Source: Centrapalus pauciflorus (taxonomy: Eukaryota > Streptophyta > Magnoliopsida > Asterales > Asteraceae). Taken from it: DNA of 64,000 nucleotides. The position numbers and the translations under genes are program-made. This document shows positions 9,999 to 22,406 of the stretch, in pieces. Positions within the stretch are counted from its first letter, which is position 1; every line of letters begins with the position of its first letter. The stretch lies in assembly GCA_020465985.1 (NCBI GenBank), contig JAANYP010003001.1, positions 18,501 through 82,500 of the forward strand. The letters run 5' to 3'. Under the pieces are notes generated by a model that saw only the letters and a program-made list of their open reading frames with translations, did no database searches and was not told where the DNA came from.

Positions 9999-12900
9999 AT
10001 GGCTTCCATCATTGAATCTGGTTGGACGGTATCCTCATCTCCTTTACCGGATATTATTAGTGTACTACTATGTGTTTTGCCCTAGATTTGTTCTCATTCA
10101 TAATTAATTTATCAGTACTAACTTATGGATGTATGTTTGGGCGTTTCTTAGCTTTAAGTTCGTAAATCTGTATAGCATTGATCTAGCATTAGGAATTTTG
10201 ACTGTTGTATATGTTTCGATTGGTGAGTGAATAAACTAAATGCTTGAAATGAGTACTGATTTGTATTGGGGGAGATTCTAGTATCACTAGTGGTTCGCTT
10301 CTACTATTATGAAATTTTCATAGAGTAATTTCAATATGTGTAGTACTGTAATGCTATAACACATTACACATGCATGATATACATACATTAGTCATTCATA
10401 GAATAGAAATGCCTTTTTAAACTTTAAAAAAAGAATAATATACTATTTTTTTAAAAGGGGTTTGATCTTTTCTTATGTTGCTTGATGTGAAATTGAGATA
10501 ATATTTATCTAATTGAGTAGTGAAAAAATTATCGTTGCTTCTTATAGCACACTTTGTGTATTCTAATTTCATTTCGTCTAAGATTATAGATTTTGTTGTT
10601 GATAATGAAGATATGAACATTAAACATCAATAGAGAGTTATTATATTACTTATTTGACTAAATAATTATGCCCCTTGATGGTTTGATGTATTGGGCTGTT
10701 GCCGTGTGGCCCTCCCCTTAGGGCCGGCCCTGATATTAGGGAATGAGTATAAGAAAGACATCACTGAACTCTGCGGTTAAAAGGCCATGGGGACAGAATT
10801 GTAATGATATCTGCTACTTTAGTATTTTATGTTTGTGATTTCTGAACTCTTACAGGAAAATTACTCACATGGCATCAAAGAGAAGTTGTCTTTTTATTTA
10901 TTTATTTATTTTTCCTTTATAATAGTTTCAATTTTCTGATTGAACTCTAATTCTGATTACAGTACATTAAAAGGGTTTGACTGTTGAATGTTGTCACTTG
11001 TCAATGTGCTGCTTTACCTCTAATTAGTTTAGGATAAAAGGCCTATGGTTTTTTAGTTTTAGAAGAGGGGATAAATGGTTATTCCACTCCTACTTTTTTC
11101 TTATCTTTTGAATCCTTTCATTTTTAGAGCTGGTGAATGTAGAGATTCTCAGCTAGTTTATTGCTTTTTCCATCCACTGATCCACCCATTATTTATGTTC
11201 TTGGCCACATAGTGTAGGTGTTCAAGGCCATGTAGAAATATGTTTTTGGCCACATGAGTTTACACGGTTTTGAAGAAAGTTATGTTTGAGGTGAACATAT
11301 GTTCTTGGCCAAAGTAAATAGTTATCTTAAAGGAAACTGTTTTAGGATATGTTTAATATATGGATTTTGTTGTTATCGATGAATTAATGATGTTTAAGAA
11401 TTTGTGGTCTGAGCAGTTGTGTATCCTCTTTATTCTATAAATCATTTTTTAATTGACAAAAGAGATTCAATGTTCAAGTCGTTGATTTGATCTCATCAAT
11501 TATTATCGTAATGTCACAATCAATGGGCACAATACAACACATGCCACAGGTCATATATGTAATGTGACGCAGTCACTATACCTCGATGGAGGCAAGACTG
11601 TCGACATCTATCTTCTCTCTACCCCATCTCCATGGGACATGGGGTTTATTGCTGTTGCTGTATCCATCCATTATTTTATCACACTTCCTGTTATGCAGTG
11701 ATTGAGCCAAAAAAGGGGCTTGCCTATGAGGTCATCCTGCCTTGAACGCCTTTGCTATTGTAATTAATAGATGTGTTAAAAAGTTATAATTTTATAAATC
11801 AAAGAATGTTTGTTCCCCCCAACAAAGAATATGATCAAACTGTAAAGTTCCTTTGAACTAATAATCCCACACAACCAGTTGGTCACACAAGCGGGGTGGA
11901 GCTAGTGTGTTGCTGGTGGATGTGTTCCCCACCGACACCTCTTCCCCCCCAAAAAAAAGAAAAAGAAAAAGAAAAAGAAAAAGAGAACAAACAAATAAAT
12001 AAAACCGTCTATTAATAAAAGGTTTGATACAAGACCCCATGTTACTAAATCAACCTCCTCAAACCCCCCGTTTTTGAACTAATTTTTCCTCAAATGACCG
12101 TAGTTGTTGCCTATTTGATAAGAAAACTTAGTAGCTCTGTGCCTTTGTTTGTTGCATTTTAAATTCAAACACTTTTCATCCAATTATGCAAGTTTCACAT
12201 TAGAATTTTGCTTTCTTATTCTCTCGACACTGATTAGGTTGAATTTATATTGGTGGGCATGCAAAGATCCTAGGTATTGAGTATTGACTATATTATAAAA
12301 GTTAAAAAGAGACGGATATTTGTTCTTATCATATTACAATGAAGTACGGCCCCTTAACGAAATATCCTGGCTCTGCCCATGCACACAGATATGTTTTTGT
12401 TATCTCATATTTGTTTTTCATAATTATGTAGGAATAAACTATTCTGGCTATGCAACTTATTATCTAGTTTGCACCAAGATGGAGGCAGATTGCTAACCTT
12501 TCTTCTTATCACCTTTTTCTAATTGCAGTACTTGATCACTAATTTTAGTGACTTTCAGCTGGCATGCCTTGGAAGTTTTTTGCTTCATGAATCCGTCTTC
12601 TTCTTGTCTGGACTTCCTTTCATTTACTTAGAAAGGGCAGGATGGCTCAACAAGTACAAAATTCAGGTTTAACTACTTCATGCGATGAACCCTTTTCTCA
12701 CTAAAAACTACCATGGCACACTTTGGTTATCAGCCATCCCTAGTTTTTTATCAGCATAGTTAACTCATGTTTCTAAATGACTTGGCTGTTCAGTTTATCT
12801 ACATGCAGTTTTAGATATGCACAATTATGTTGGATTACGTCAACCATGAATTTTAGCTGCTTTAGCGATTTCATCTTGGTGTACGCTATGCTCTGTAATC

Positions 12901-15544
12901 TGTAATTTAAGCCTATATGACATTATAGTCAAACACTGGATGAAAAGGTTGAGGTCTTTTTCTTAGTTCTTCGGTTCTTCCATCGATACCTTTAATTAGT
13001 AGGTTATTATTGCAAGTCCATAGCATTAATCAATTTGCCTAGGTAATAAGAGAGATATTACAAGCAGGAGTACTATTATTAAGGCTTTCGTATTTTTTTT
13101 GACGGATTGAGATTATCGTAATCAATAATTGTTAATTGAAAATCACCCAAACTTCATCACTTGATTAAGTGGTATATTACAAATCTAAAACATAAAGTGT
13201 TGTATCTAGGAATGCTCAACTATTATATCTGTGCTGTTGTTTTGGACCTGATCCATAAACTAGCCTCATGATCTTGTGAGCTTTAACAATTCCACTATGA
13301 GTGCTGGTAAACGATTGTACATGAGAGAATAAAACTCAGGTCTTGAGCGTCTTTATAAATAGGTATATTTCTAGACGATGAAAGCCTACAACTATAAGTA
13401 CCTTTAAGTATGTCACATAAGAAAATATCATCTATCATATACGCTGTAGTGTCCACGTAATACATGTGTATCTTTCTTTGGAGACACCTTTAACATGCTT
13501 GACCTGTTTTTTTTTTAATGTCACCAATCGACGACATTTTCTTGTGCAGATGAAGAATAACACCACTGAAGCTCAAGATAAATGCATTAATCGCCTACTG
13601 TTGTATCATCTTTGCGTCAATTTGCCTGTTATGATTGCTTCGTATCCCGTCTTTAGATTCATGGGAATGCGAAGTAGTCTTCCACTACCATCCTGGTATT
13701 TATGGTTCTTTACATGCTACAAATTTTCATGTAGATTGTTATTTAATCCTCTAGTGACTGCCTGATTTACCAGTGAAAATGAAAATTTAGTTTGCGTTAA
13801 CTAATATCTTTATCTCATTATACTCATCCTGTCGTGATCTGTTTATACTGCGAAGGAAAGTAATATCAACACAAATACTATTCTACTTCATCGTCGAAGA
13901 TTTTATATTTTACTGGGGACACAGAATTTTGCATACCAAATGGCTCTACAAGCATGTCCATAGTGTCCATCATGAGTAAGTGAAGGCACACTTGCACTTT
14001 TTTTTAGGGAAAATGACACCACATAGCTATGTACTTTTGAGTTTGTACACATTAATGTAGTGTGCTTTTTTTGTGCACATTAATGTAGTGTACTTGTAAA
14101 AGTGTTTCAATTAGGTAATTGGGTGACTTGATGACCGGTAACATCAGGTCACTCAACTACCTAATTGAAACACTTTTCAAAAGTTTGACTACCAAATGTG
14201 CACAAAAAAATAAGTACACTACATAAATGTGTACAAAAAGAAAGTTTGACTAACCATGGTAACCTGTTCTACCTGTCATCAGGTAACACAACTACCTAAT
14301 TGAAACACTTTTAAAAGTTTGACTACCAAATGTGCACAAATAAAAGTACAATACATAAATGTAAACAAATTTAAAAGTATATAGCTATTTGGTGCCATTA
14401 TCCTTTTTTTTTTTTTAAAAAGTTGGCTATGCATTTTTTAACATTTTTGTGTGATCTTTGTTAACATGCATGTTAAACACATGACAGGTATGCAACACCG
14501 TTCGGGTTGACCTCAGAATACGCTCACCCTGCTGAAATTTTGTTCCTTGGTTTTGCTACAATTTTCGGCCCTGCCATCACAGGGCCTCATCTGATAACGC
14601 TTTGGTTGTGGATGGTAGTGAGAGTTCTCGAGACAGTTGAGGCACATTGTGGTTATCATTTTCCATGGAGCCCGTCGAACTTCCTTCCTTTATATGGGGG
14701 GTTAGTTAATGCATAAAGCCATAAAAGTTATTACCTATTTTATTTTGGGATAATTGCGCAAAAAACCATCATGTTGTCAGTTTTTTGTGATTAAAACCCC
14801 AAACCATTTTTTGTTGTATTGAAAACTCCGAACTAACTAAAAATCAGTAAATCAAGGTTTTATCAATGAGTAACCGGTTGAAACCGGTTATTAATCATAC
14901 GTGGACTGGTAAATAACCTACGTGGAATGAATTTTAATTGTTGAAACCGGTTGCCAAGTATTACATATCATTTAAACCTCCGTTGATCATTTTTAATTGT
15001 AACTTTTAAACAGGATTACATCATCAACGGAGGTTTAAATGATATGTAATACTTGGCAACCAGTTTCAACAATTAAAATTTATTCCACGTAGGTTAATTA
15101 CTTGTCCACTTACGATTAATAACCGGTTTATTGATAAAACCTTGATTTGCTGATTTTATTTAGTTTGGGGATTTCTATGCAACAAAAATTGGTTTGGGTT
15201 TTAACCACAAAAAACTGACAACATGATGGTTTTTTGCGTAATTATCCCTTTTATTTTCAGATTTGCTAGCAATATTATAACAAATACAAAAATTTCAGTT
15301 CCGACTTTCACGACTATCATCATCGACTTATCTACACCAAGTCCGGCAACTACTCATCGACTTTTGTCTACATGGACTGGTAAGATTTGGATCTCATAGG
15401 TTGATGATAAAGATTAAAGGATGATGTTTTTTGAGCAGGTTTATAATAATTTTATATTTTATAAGGCTATTCGGTACGGACAATGGCTACCGGAAACTAA
15501 AGGCATTGAAGAGTGAAGAAGAATGCAAGTATAAAGAGAATTGA
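9999..15544 (+). CDS. SMO2: Sterol 4-alpha-methyl oxidase 2 (methylsterol monooxygenase 2)
   Basis: Seven exons: 9999-10028, 12529-12666, 13550-13695, 13856-13975, 14488-14700, 15299-15379 and 15466-15544. All introns are GT-AG and phases join cleanly into 268 residues, close to the family's usual ~260. This is the fatty acid hydroxylase superfamily, with di-iron histidine boxes HRILH (HX3H), HSVHH (HX2HH) and HDYHH (HX2HH), plus the conserved AHCGYHFPW. Strong plant SMO2 landmarks are TPFGLTSEYAHPAEILFLGF and SGNYSSTFVYMDW. Known SMO2 enzymes oxidise the remaining 4-alpha methyl of 4-alpha-methylsterols in the ER membrane, using cytochrome b5 electrons. They act with 3-beta-hydroxysteroid dehydrogenase/decarboxylase and a sterone reductase. 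Several hydrophobic segments fit a membrane protein. The C-terminus KYKEN fits a KxKxx ER-retrieval signal. Intron 1 is 2.5 kb. Introns 4 and 5 hold MITEs. No lesion seen; probably functional. Confidence 0.93.
10029..12528 (+). other. SMO2 intron 1 (2.5 kb)
   Basis: Mostly AT-rich single-copy-looking DNA. A GC-rich remnant TTAGGGCCGGCCCTG near 10719 resembles a hAT element end. A (A4G)n-type purine run lies at 11950-11983. No exon-like open frame was seen. A long first intron is a common place for plant enhancers, but nothing here shows one. Confidence 0.7.
12667..13549 (+). other. SMO2 intron 2
   Basis: AT-rich intron with no recognised element. The acceptor TTGTGCAG sits directly before exon 3. 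Confidence 0.7.
14007..14403. mobile_element. Foldback MITE in SMO2 intron 4
   Basis: The left arm begins GGGAAAATGACACCA and the right arm, inverted, GGATAATGGCACCA. Arms continue with TAGCTATGTACTTTT and TAGCTATATACTTTT. T-runs flank both ends, so a possible ~9-bp T-rich target duplication cannot be proved. The interior repeats AACTACCTAATTGAAACACTT in both orientations. It lies fully within the intron, away from the splice sites. Confidence 0.7.
14747..15248. mobile_element. Nearly palindromic Mutator-type MITE in SMO2 intron 5
   Basis: Terminal repeats begin GGGATAATTGCGCAAAAAAC on the left and GGGATAATTACGCAAAAAAC inverted on the right. Pairing continues almost to the centre (CCGGTTATTAATC, GATATGTAATACTTGGC, CAACGGAGGTTTAAAT words). 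A perfect 9-bp target duplication, TTTTATTTT, lies at 14738-14746 and 15249-15257. If transcribed in the SMO2 pre-mRNA, this 502-bp unit could form a long imperfect hairpin. Confidence 0.88.
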
Positions 15545-16172
15545 GAGTGGGGAAGAATGGCTGTTTATGGTGTGACAAAGGTCCCTTCCTTTTCTTGTTT
15601 GTGATATGCTTTTTTATCATTGCATTTTCCTACGACAAAATGAGGGCACATTGCATCGGATCGAATCGGTTCGGTTTGGATCCGTTTTCTGTTATTGTGT
15701 TTCCATGTGCCATTGAAATGGTCGATCGTTCTATAAACTTTCAGGACTAATGATGCTCAATGACGATTTCAATTTTTATATATCTATAACTATTAATAAA
15801 AAAGTACATCTTTCTTGATGTAAAGTGTCAATTTTTTACTATTCAAATGTGTTAACTATTATTTCTAGACTAGTATTTAAAGATCAAATCATTTTTTAAA
15901 CTTAAAAAGATATAATAATAATAATAATAATAATAATACTATAGTAAGAACAATCTATATCTATAAATACTCTCAAAAGAGTAAATATACTCAATTCTCG
16001 TTAAGCCACATGGCATAACCATGACTTGAAAAAATGACGTTTATAATTTTAAAAAATAACAAATACGGAGTAATATTTGAACTATATATCTATTCAAATA
16101 TGATATAATCTATTTTTAAATTCAAATGCAATGAAATCTAATAATACCTTGATAACTTGTAAATATAATATA
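15545..16172. other. SMO2 3' flank and AT-rich spacer
   Basis: The first ~200 bp likely contain the SMO2 3' UTR. No single clear poly(A) signal was picked out. A short (ATA)n tract is at 15913-15938. Nothing else recognised. Confidence 0.5.
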
Positions 16173-16480
16173 GGGAAAATCATCTAAAAAACCGACACAC
16201 TTTCTGTATCTTTTGAATAAGTCATTTTACCAAAAACGTTTCCACAAAATCTACTCAACTTAAAAATGTATTCGTAAAAATCATGCACATAAAATGTTTC
16301 CATAAAAGTCATCTAACAAAACAAAATCTTATTAAAAACTTCTGAAAATTCTTTAAAAAAAATCTCATAAAACAATACAATTCGTAAAAAATTTTAAGTT
16401 GGTCTATTATGAAAACGTTTTTGGTACAGGGACTTATCAAAAAATATCAAGAGTACGTTGGTTTTTTGTATAATTTTCCT
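16173..16480. mobile_element. Probable Mutator-type MITE
   Basis: The left end is GGGAAAATCATCTAAAAAACC and the right end, inverted, AGGAAAATTATACAAAAAACC. Both ends belong to the ...AAAAAACC-tipped MITE group. A similar interior with TTTCCATAAAAGT occurs at 60440-60790. Flanks are TA-rich and an exact 9-bp duplication is not clear. Confidence 0.6.
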
Positions 16481-16655
16481 TATTATAATAAAAGTTTAAA
16501 AGAATATAGAAAAATTACTATTCATATTAAATTACATATAAACATTTAAAAATATAAAAAATTAAGATGATATTATACTTGTATATTTTTGTTTAAAAAA
16601 TATATTTAACTTTACTTTTTAAATTAGGAAAAATTATGCAAAAAAAAACCCTAAA

Positions 16656-16955
16656 GGTGCGTTTGGTTCGCGGATTTCCTAGGATTTACTGAGATTTGCA
16701 TTTAAAATCCTGTGTTTGGTTCGCAGATTTCAGGAAGGATTTAAAATCCTAGGATTTCATAAATCCCTCCATTCTTTATTATTTAAAATCTCAGTCTTCC
16801 CCCTATCATTTTAAATCTCAGTTACCTTGCATTTTTTAGATTAACAATTTTAATCTATAAGATAATGCAAATTCTTTGAAAAAATCCTGACAAATGCAAA
16901 TGTTGCATAATGCAAATCTTTTGACAAAATGCAAATTCTTTGGCAGTACTTGATC
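16656..16955 (+). mobile_element. Truncated PIF/Harbinger (Tourist-like) MITE
   Basis: Starts GGTGCGTTTGGTTCGCGGAT and aligns through most of its length with the complete copy at 32160-32457, including the repeated TTTGGTTCGCAGATTTC word. The right end has diverged and no matching terminal repeat was found. Confidence 0.65.
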
Positions 16956-17578
16956 TATTTTGTGAAACCATCAAAGTATAAATCTTTTCGATTAAGTCCT
17001 GCATTTATTTTTTTAATTATTATTATCATCATTATTATTATAAATTATTATTATTAAACATTTTTTAATTACATTAAAATTATTTATTTACGATTATAAA
17101 TTTTTGGTAAGATTTACTTTTATTTATTTACTTTTATATTACGTTGTCGGAGAAGAAGTTGCCAACACCATCAACAACGATTTGAGGTTCGATTTGATAT
17201 AATCTATGCAAAACAAGATATCAAGCGATTATTTATTTTCGATTTAAAAACCCGGATCGATTCTATTGTGAGATTTCAAACATGCTTTCTTTTATGTTAA
17301 ACCGGTAAGAAATATCAATGAAAGAATTAAAAAAAAAACAATTTCGACATACATTTTTTCAATCATAAAATCATTGACAACACTGCCATATTTGCTACAT
17401 GATAGAACGTTATTTTAATACATAACTTAATATTTGTTAATATTTATATTTTTTTGTAATATGATTTTTTTTAAATTTATTAGTTCTTTTTTGAATGAAT
17501 TTAAGGTGTGTTTATTTTGTTTTAAAACGATAACTTTATATTTCTATCTTGTTATATTGATTCTTTTTTATTTTTAAA
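16956..17578. other. AT-rich intergenic DNA
   Basis: A less AT-rich stretch near 17145-17200 (CGGAGAAGAAGTTGCCAACACC) is open only briefly and was not assigned. Nothing else seen. Confidence 0.45.
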
Positions 17579-18018
17579 CTAGTTTATTACCCGTGTACTA
17601 CACGGGTTTATATAATTATTTTTTTTAATTTGTATAAATTTAAATATTATTTTAGAAACAACAAATAATATAATTACTGACTAAAGGTAAAATACATAAA
17701 TAAGAATTAAATAATAACAAAGAAAGAAAAAAATTATAGAAATATGATAAATAGTCATTTTTTTCTAAATTAAATTAATTATTTTTTTAATATTTTTGAA
17801 AAGCTTAGATAAGAAGCTAATCAAAGACATAAGTTGTGGATTCAAATTTAAAACAAAATTCCAAGATAATAGGCGGAAGTTTTTATTCTGAATTAATTTA
17901 ATTATATTTAAACATAAAAATTGTAGATAATTACATGTGTCGCTTCCAGGTTACGCCAATTGGCTTTCTATTTAGTTGACAAATGACATCTATTTACTCT
18001 TTTAATAAAATAGATAGA
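17579..18018 (-). mobile_element. Small non-autonomous Helitron
   Basis: On the minus strand the element ends with hairpin CCCGTGTAGTACACGGG, then AATAAA, then CTAG followed by host T, the classic Helitron 3' end. The other end, read on minus, begins TCTATCTATTTTATTAAAAG, a typical plant Helitron 5' end preceded by A. There are no terminal inverted repeats and no target duplication, as expected. The exact 5' base could be 18014 or 18018. Confidence 0.7.
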
Positions 18019-18020
18019 TA

Positions 18021-18474
18021 GGGCTAAAGTCGCATCATAGTTGTGTACTTTTTAAAGTGTATTGATATGATACATGTACTTTTTAATTATTCATAGTATA
18101 CGTTCTGAATCGTTCAAAATATGATCCCTAAGGTTACTAGTTACCGGCTATATCGGTAAAGAGATTATGTGAACAAGGTTTTCCAGTTTCAGGATATGAG
18201 TTATCAAGACAAATCTGATGTGAATTTTAACAATTACTTGAGTTGACAATTTATGTGATACAAGAAAGCAACATTAAATCAAATTTTTAATTGTCAAATC
18301 AGATAATTATATGTCATGTTAGCTTATATTACAAAATAGTCGGTCATAAAACAAGTATAAATATCATATTTTGAACGATTCAGAAAGTACACGTATACTA
18401 TGAATAATTAAAAAAGTACATGTATCATATCGATACACTTGAAAAAGTACACAACTATTGTACGACTTTAGTCC
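18021..18474. mobile_element. Foldback MITE with ~105-bp inverted repeats
   Basis: Left arm GGGCTAAAGTCGCATCATAG; right arm, inverted, GGACTAAAGTCGTACAATAG. Pairing continues through TTGTGTACTTTTT, TATGATACATGTACTTTTT and GAATCGTTCAAAATATGAT. It directly adjoins the Helitron. No target duplication was found, perhaps because the Helitron inserted at its edge. Confidence 0.72.
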
Positions 18475-18983
18475 GTTTAAATATGAACGGATTCTACATT
18501 ATTATGTCCTCTGTGTTTATGTTAATGTTAATGAGAAATACATAATGGTAACATATCAATGGTTCCACAGACGAGGCGAAGTAGTACGATCTAACAGACG
18601 AAGAAGTGATTGTTCCGCATATGATATCTTTCAAGAGATAGTTTAGTTCGAAACTAGAAAAGGAAGTTATATAATTTTTGCATTCAATAACTAAATTTTC
18701 AAATCAATGTATTATTTAATTCCGTATCAATTTATTAGATGAATAACAAATGTATCAATTGTTGAAATGATTGTATCCAATTTGTGAATTGAATTAAACT
18801 TATTATTTTTATTGAATCATTGTTGCAAAATATTGGATCAATGCATTCGGGTATCGATTGTTATCAATACATTCTATCTATCATATCGTTGATTTAAACA
18901 TTTAAATCAACATTATACGTAATGTCGTAGTAATTATTATAATTTATTGGATCAATCTCTTTAAATATTGTATCAAACCTTTT

Positions 18984-19019
<36 letters not shown>

Positions 19020-19094
19020 GAATCAATGTAAAATAAAATATGGAATCAATGTTATATAAAATACAAAATCAATATGTAAAACTGAATCGACTAT
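18475..19094. other. AT-rich intergenic DNA with a short TA/CA tract
   Basis: A (TA)n-(CA)n tract lies at about 18988-19018. The GAATCAATGTAAAAT-type words around it recall group E interiors but no ends were found. Confidence 0.4.
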
Positions 19095-19129
19095 TTGGGA
19101 CTAAACTACAATAGCAGTATTATAAAATA

Positions 19130-19222
19130 TCATACACACACACACACACACATATACATACACACATACACACACACATACATACATACATACATACATA
19201 CATACATACATACATACATACA

Positions 19223-19316
<94 letters not shown>
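19130..19316. repeat. Compound microsatellite (CA)n-(TACA)n-(TA)n
   Basis: CA repeats from 19133, about 20 TACA units to 19265, then TA units to 19316. The right edge meets a group A element. Confidence 0.95.
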
Positions 19317-19318
<2 letters not shown>

Positions 19319-19744
19319 TTTGGGTTCAAATGAGTAATACTAGTTTTGCGGAGTACCGGAGGTACCTCGCTTAAAATCATTTTTTTGAAATTTTTTTTCA
19401 TAATCATGTTTAAATTAATAATACAAGACTACTTGTAAAAAATCACACATAAACACACACTAGAATTATGTGAAACGTGTGTGTTCACATGAACTGCATT
19501 GTTGTGAACGTGTGTTCACAACTAAGCATGTTCACATGAATTTTTTCACGTTCACATGACTTTTAAGATGATAGAAAGTGTAAATGTATATAATTTTTTA
19601 CGAATAGCCTTATATTATTTGTATCTAAAAGAATATGAAAAAAAATTAAAAAAAAAACTTTTTTTCAGAGCAAGTTCACATCTGAAACCCGTGTGTTCAC
19701 AGGTACTCACGGTACTCTGCATTTTTTAGGTACTCACACGAACC

Positions 19745-19746
<2 letters not shown>
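19317..19746 (-). mobile_element. (TA)n-bounded MITE, group A copy 2 (inverted)
   Basis: Left end GGGTTCAAATGAGTAATAC then TTTTGCGGAGTACCGGAGG; right end GGTACTCACACGAACCATAT. Microsatellite arrays abut both sides. It aligns in reverse with 29041-29407 over its whole length. Confidence 0.7.

Positions 19747-19840
<94 letters not shown>
19747..19840. repeat. (TA)47 microsatellite
   Basis: A pure TA array shared as the border between group A (left) and group D (right) elements. Confidence 0.95.
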
Positions 19841-19843
<3 letters not shown>

Positions 19844-20265
19844 GGGATACTATATTAGACTAGATACCAGAGTACTATATTAAATGAACATGTTCATTAC
19901 GATAAAATGTTAAATTTCATGCAAAAGTGTAGAATACATATGTTCAAAATTGCACTTGATTAACTAGTTTATATCATTTTCATATTATCACGTTAAATTT
20001 GTTTAGACTTTTAATTTCAAGCAAAAATGCAATATGCACATATTCATGAATATTGCATATATGAACATGTACATAATGCTATTTTGCATTAGATATAACA
20101 TTTTATAATAATGAACATGTAAATGATATAAACTAGCCAATAACAACATACATTTGAATATGTGTATATTGGAAATTTGCATGAAATTTAACATTTTATC
20201 ATATTGAACATGTTCATTTTACATGGTAATCTCGTACCCCAGTCTAATATGGTAACTCATTGATC
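19841..20265. mobile_element. (TA)n-bounded foldback element, group D copy 1
   Basis: The left end has ATACTATATTAGACTAG and TACCAGAGTAC words. The right end has inverted counterparts GTACCCCAGTCTAATATGG. The interior has ATGAACATGT and GCATGAAATTTAACATTTT words in opposite orientation. Confidence 0.62.
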
Positions 20266-21096
20266 ATGAATACTCACACACAATTAAGAGATTATAAACC
20301 AAATATTCAATATGTAAAACAATATACAAATAACCAAAGACGAAACTACTAACACGAACCTTTCAAACATCTCAAATAACCAAATATTAAGTATGTCATC
20401 CCAAAATATCAAATTAAACATACATAAAAAAAAAATGTTTTACGCCAAAAGTGGTTTGGTTTACTCGGCCCGAGACCAAAAACTACCTACCCCTACAAAC
20501 AGATAATGAAAGTAATGCAATCAATTAAAATCATTCGCAAGAAATTAAATTATAATGCTATGGTCCTCTTCTCCAATGTACATGCCAAAACATTAACTTT
20601 GATGTTTTGTTCATAAACGAACAATTTAGTAGCAAGACATTAAAATTGTGAAATATAACAATTTGAAATTGAAGTGCTAAGTTGAACGATTATATATATT
20701 TTATATAATTAATCATATATAATCAACAGTAAAAACTAAAGTAAAAACAAAAACTTGACTATCTAATCTAAAAAATAAAAATATTCAAAATAACTAAGTA
20801 AAACAAATAATATATGTTATTTTAATCTAGTTTGTATAAATAATATTAAACGTGAGATATAAATTTGTCTAAAGGACAAAAATGAGGGTTTGAATTTTAT
20901 AACATACATGTCACATTGAGATTTTTTTAACAGAATATCACATTTGTACAAGAAAAATGTGTGTTTTAATATATATAAGTTGAATACCAAAATATAAGTT
21001 TTTTATTAAAATTAATTATAAAATTGGTATTTAGAGTTTCTAAAATTCATTTTAAGTGTTTACTCTATTAATTTTATGGATTAAATAGGAAACTAT
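20266..21096. other. AT-rich intergenic DNA
   Basis: No element ends or coding signal recognised. Confidence 0.45.
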
Positions 21097-21105
21097 TTTA
21101 AAATA

Positions 21106-22056
21106 AGATATTTGCGTAAAAAACCCTAAAGTTGGACCACTTTTGTGATCAAAAACACCTAACAATTTTTTGTTGCACAAAAAACCTCTAACCGGTAAAA
21201 TCTTTTGAAATTAGGACGTTACCGGTTATAATAGGTTGCTATGGTTACATGACACACACGTGGCGTCCACATGGCAAACCCGACTTAGGTGGCACTACAT
21301 GTATAATTCTTAAACTAGATTTTTGCATAAAAAACCCCAAAATTGGTGACTTTATCAATTAAACCCTTAACTATTTTTTCACCTTTAACCAACAATCATA
21401 TTTACCTTTTCACTTCTTCTCTACCTCCGGCAACTCCGATTACTTTATCACCTCTTTATGTTCAGTGCTGTTTATTTTATGTATGTATGTTTGATTAACT
21501 TTTGTCGTTTAATATTGAATTTTAACTTCAATTGTGCCGATGGAATCGATTTCATTTTGTGTTCACGAGTTGCATTTTTAGGTTCAGCTTTATGTTTAAT
21601 TTCGTTTATTTATGTTCCATTTTAGCTTCTGAATATGATCAATCAGAGCAGTGAGGTTCGCTAGAGCCTAGAGGGTGGAGGTTTCATCGGGAAACGAATT
21701 CTTTATTTAATAAATAAAATTTTAATATATATCCATGTCATCAAAAAGCAATCAGTGAAAACTCAATTTTAATTATCTTTGTTGAATGGGGGGTTTTTTT
21801 TATCAAATTAAAAATGATTTGGGGGTTTAATTGAAAAAACTAAACAAGTTGGGGGGTTTTTTACGCAAAAATCAATTTAAAAATTTACACGTCATCAAGT
21901 TGCAACCGGCTAAACCGGTTGCAAGTCAGATTTTTTGAAAAAACCCAAATTTACAAAGTTTTAACAGGGTGAAAGTTTTTTATGCAATGAAAAATGTTTG
22001 GGGGTTTTAATCGCAAAAATGATCTAACTTAGAGGTTTTTTTTACGCAATTTCCCC
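21106..22056. mobile_element. Mutator-type MITE with perfect 9-bp TSD
   Basis: Ends are AGATATTTGCGTAAAAAACC and, inverted, GGGGAAATTGCGTAAAAAAA. The target duplication TTTAAAATA lies at 21097-21105 and 22057-22065. The interior pairs ACCGGTTATAATAGGTTGC-type words with CAACCGGCTAAACCGG. 951 bp, no long open frame. A degraded relative is at 50270-50552. It ends about 350 bp before proline-rich gene 1. Confidence 0.87.
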
Positions 22057-22339
22057 TTTAAAATACATTTAATAGTTAATAAAAAGTTAATTAGTAAGGT
22101 TAGCTACGTAACTATGAAAAAAAAACAACAATAACTTAACTTTTTTAAAAAGGCAACCTATACTACCGCCTATATCCAATTTTAGTGTGAAAATATAGAG
22201 ATACATGATTTGAGAGGTTTTGAATTTATTAATATATAAAAAAGTTAGGTCCCTATTGTATATAAAAAATATATATAAAATATTGTATATGTAAATAAAC
22301 AAAATGAATGTTTGATGAACAATAAATGCACAATGTCGC

Positions 22340-22349
22340 TTATAAAAGG
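22340..22349 (+). promoter_or_regulatory. TATA box of proline-rich gene 1
   Basis: TTATAAAAGG lies 58 bp before the ATG. The equivalent sites occur before the other two paralogues (near 38162 and 55510) with the following GGATCTC word also conserved. Confidence 0.65.
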
Positions 22350-22406
22350 CATCACCCATGGATCTCTTTTATCCAAGCCAATATTAGCTTTAAGTCTTTA
22401 ACAAAG

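Noticed and set aside
14507..14716. Separate 69-codon gene
   Set aside because: It is exon 5 of SMO2 read past its donor site.
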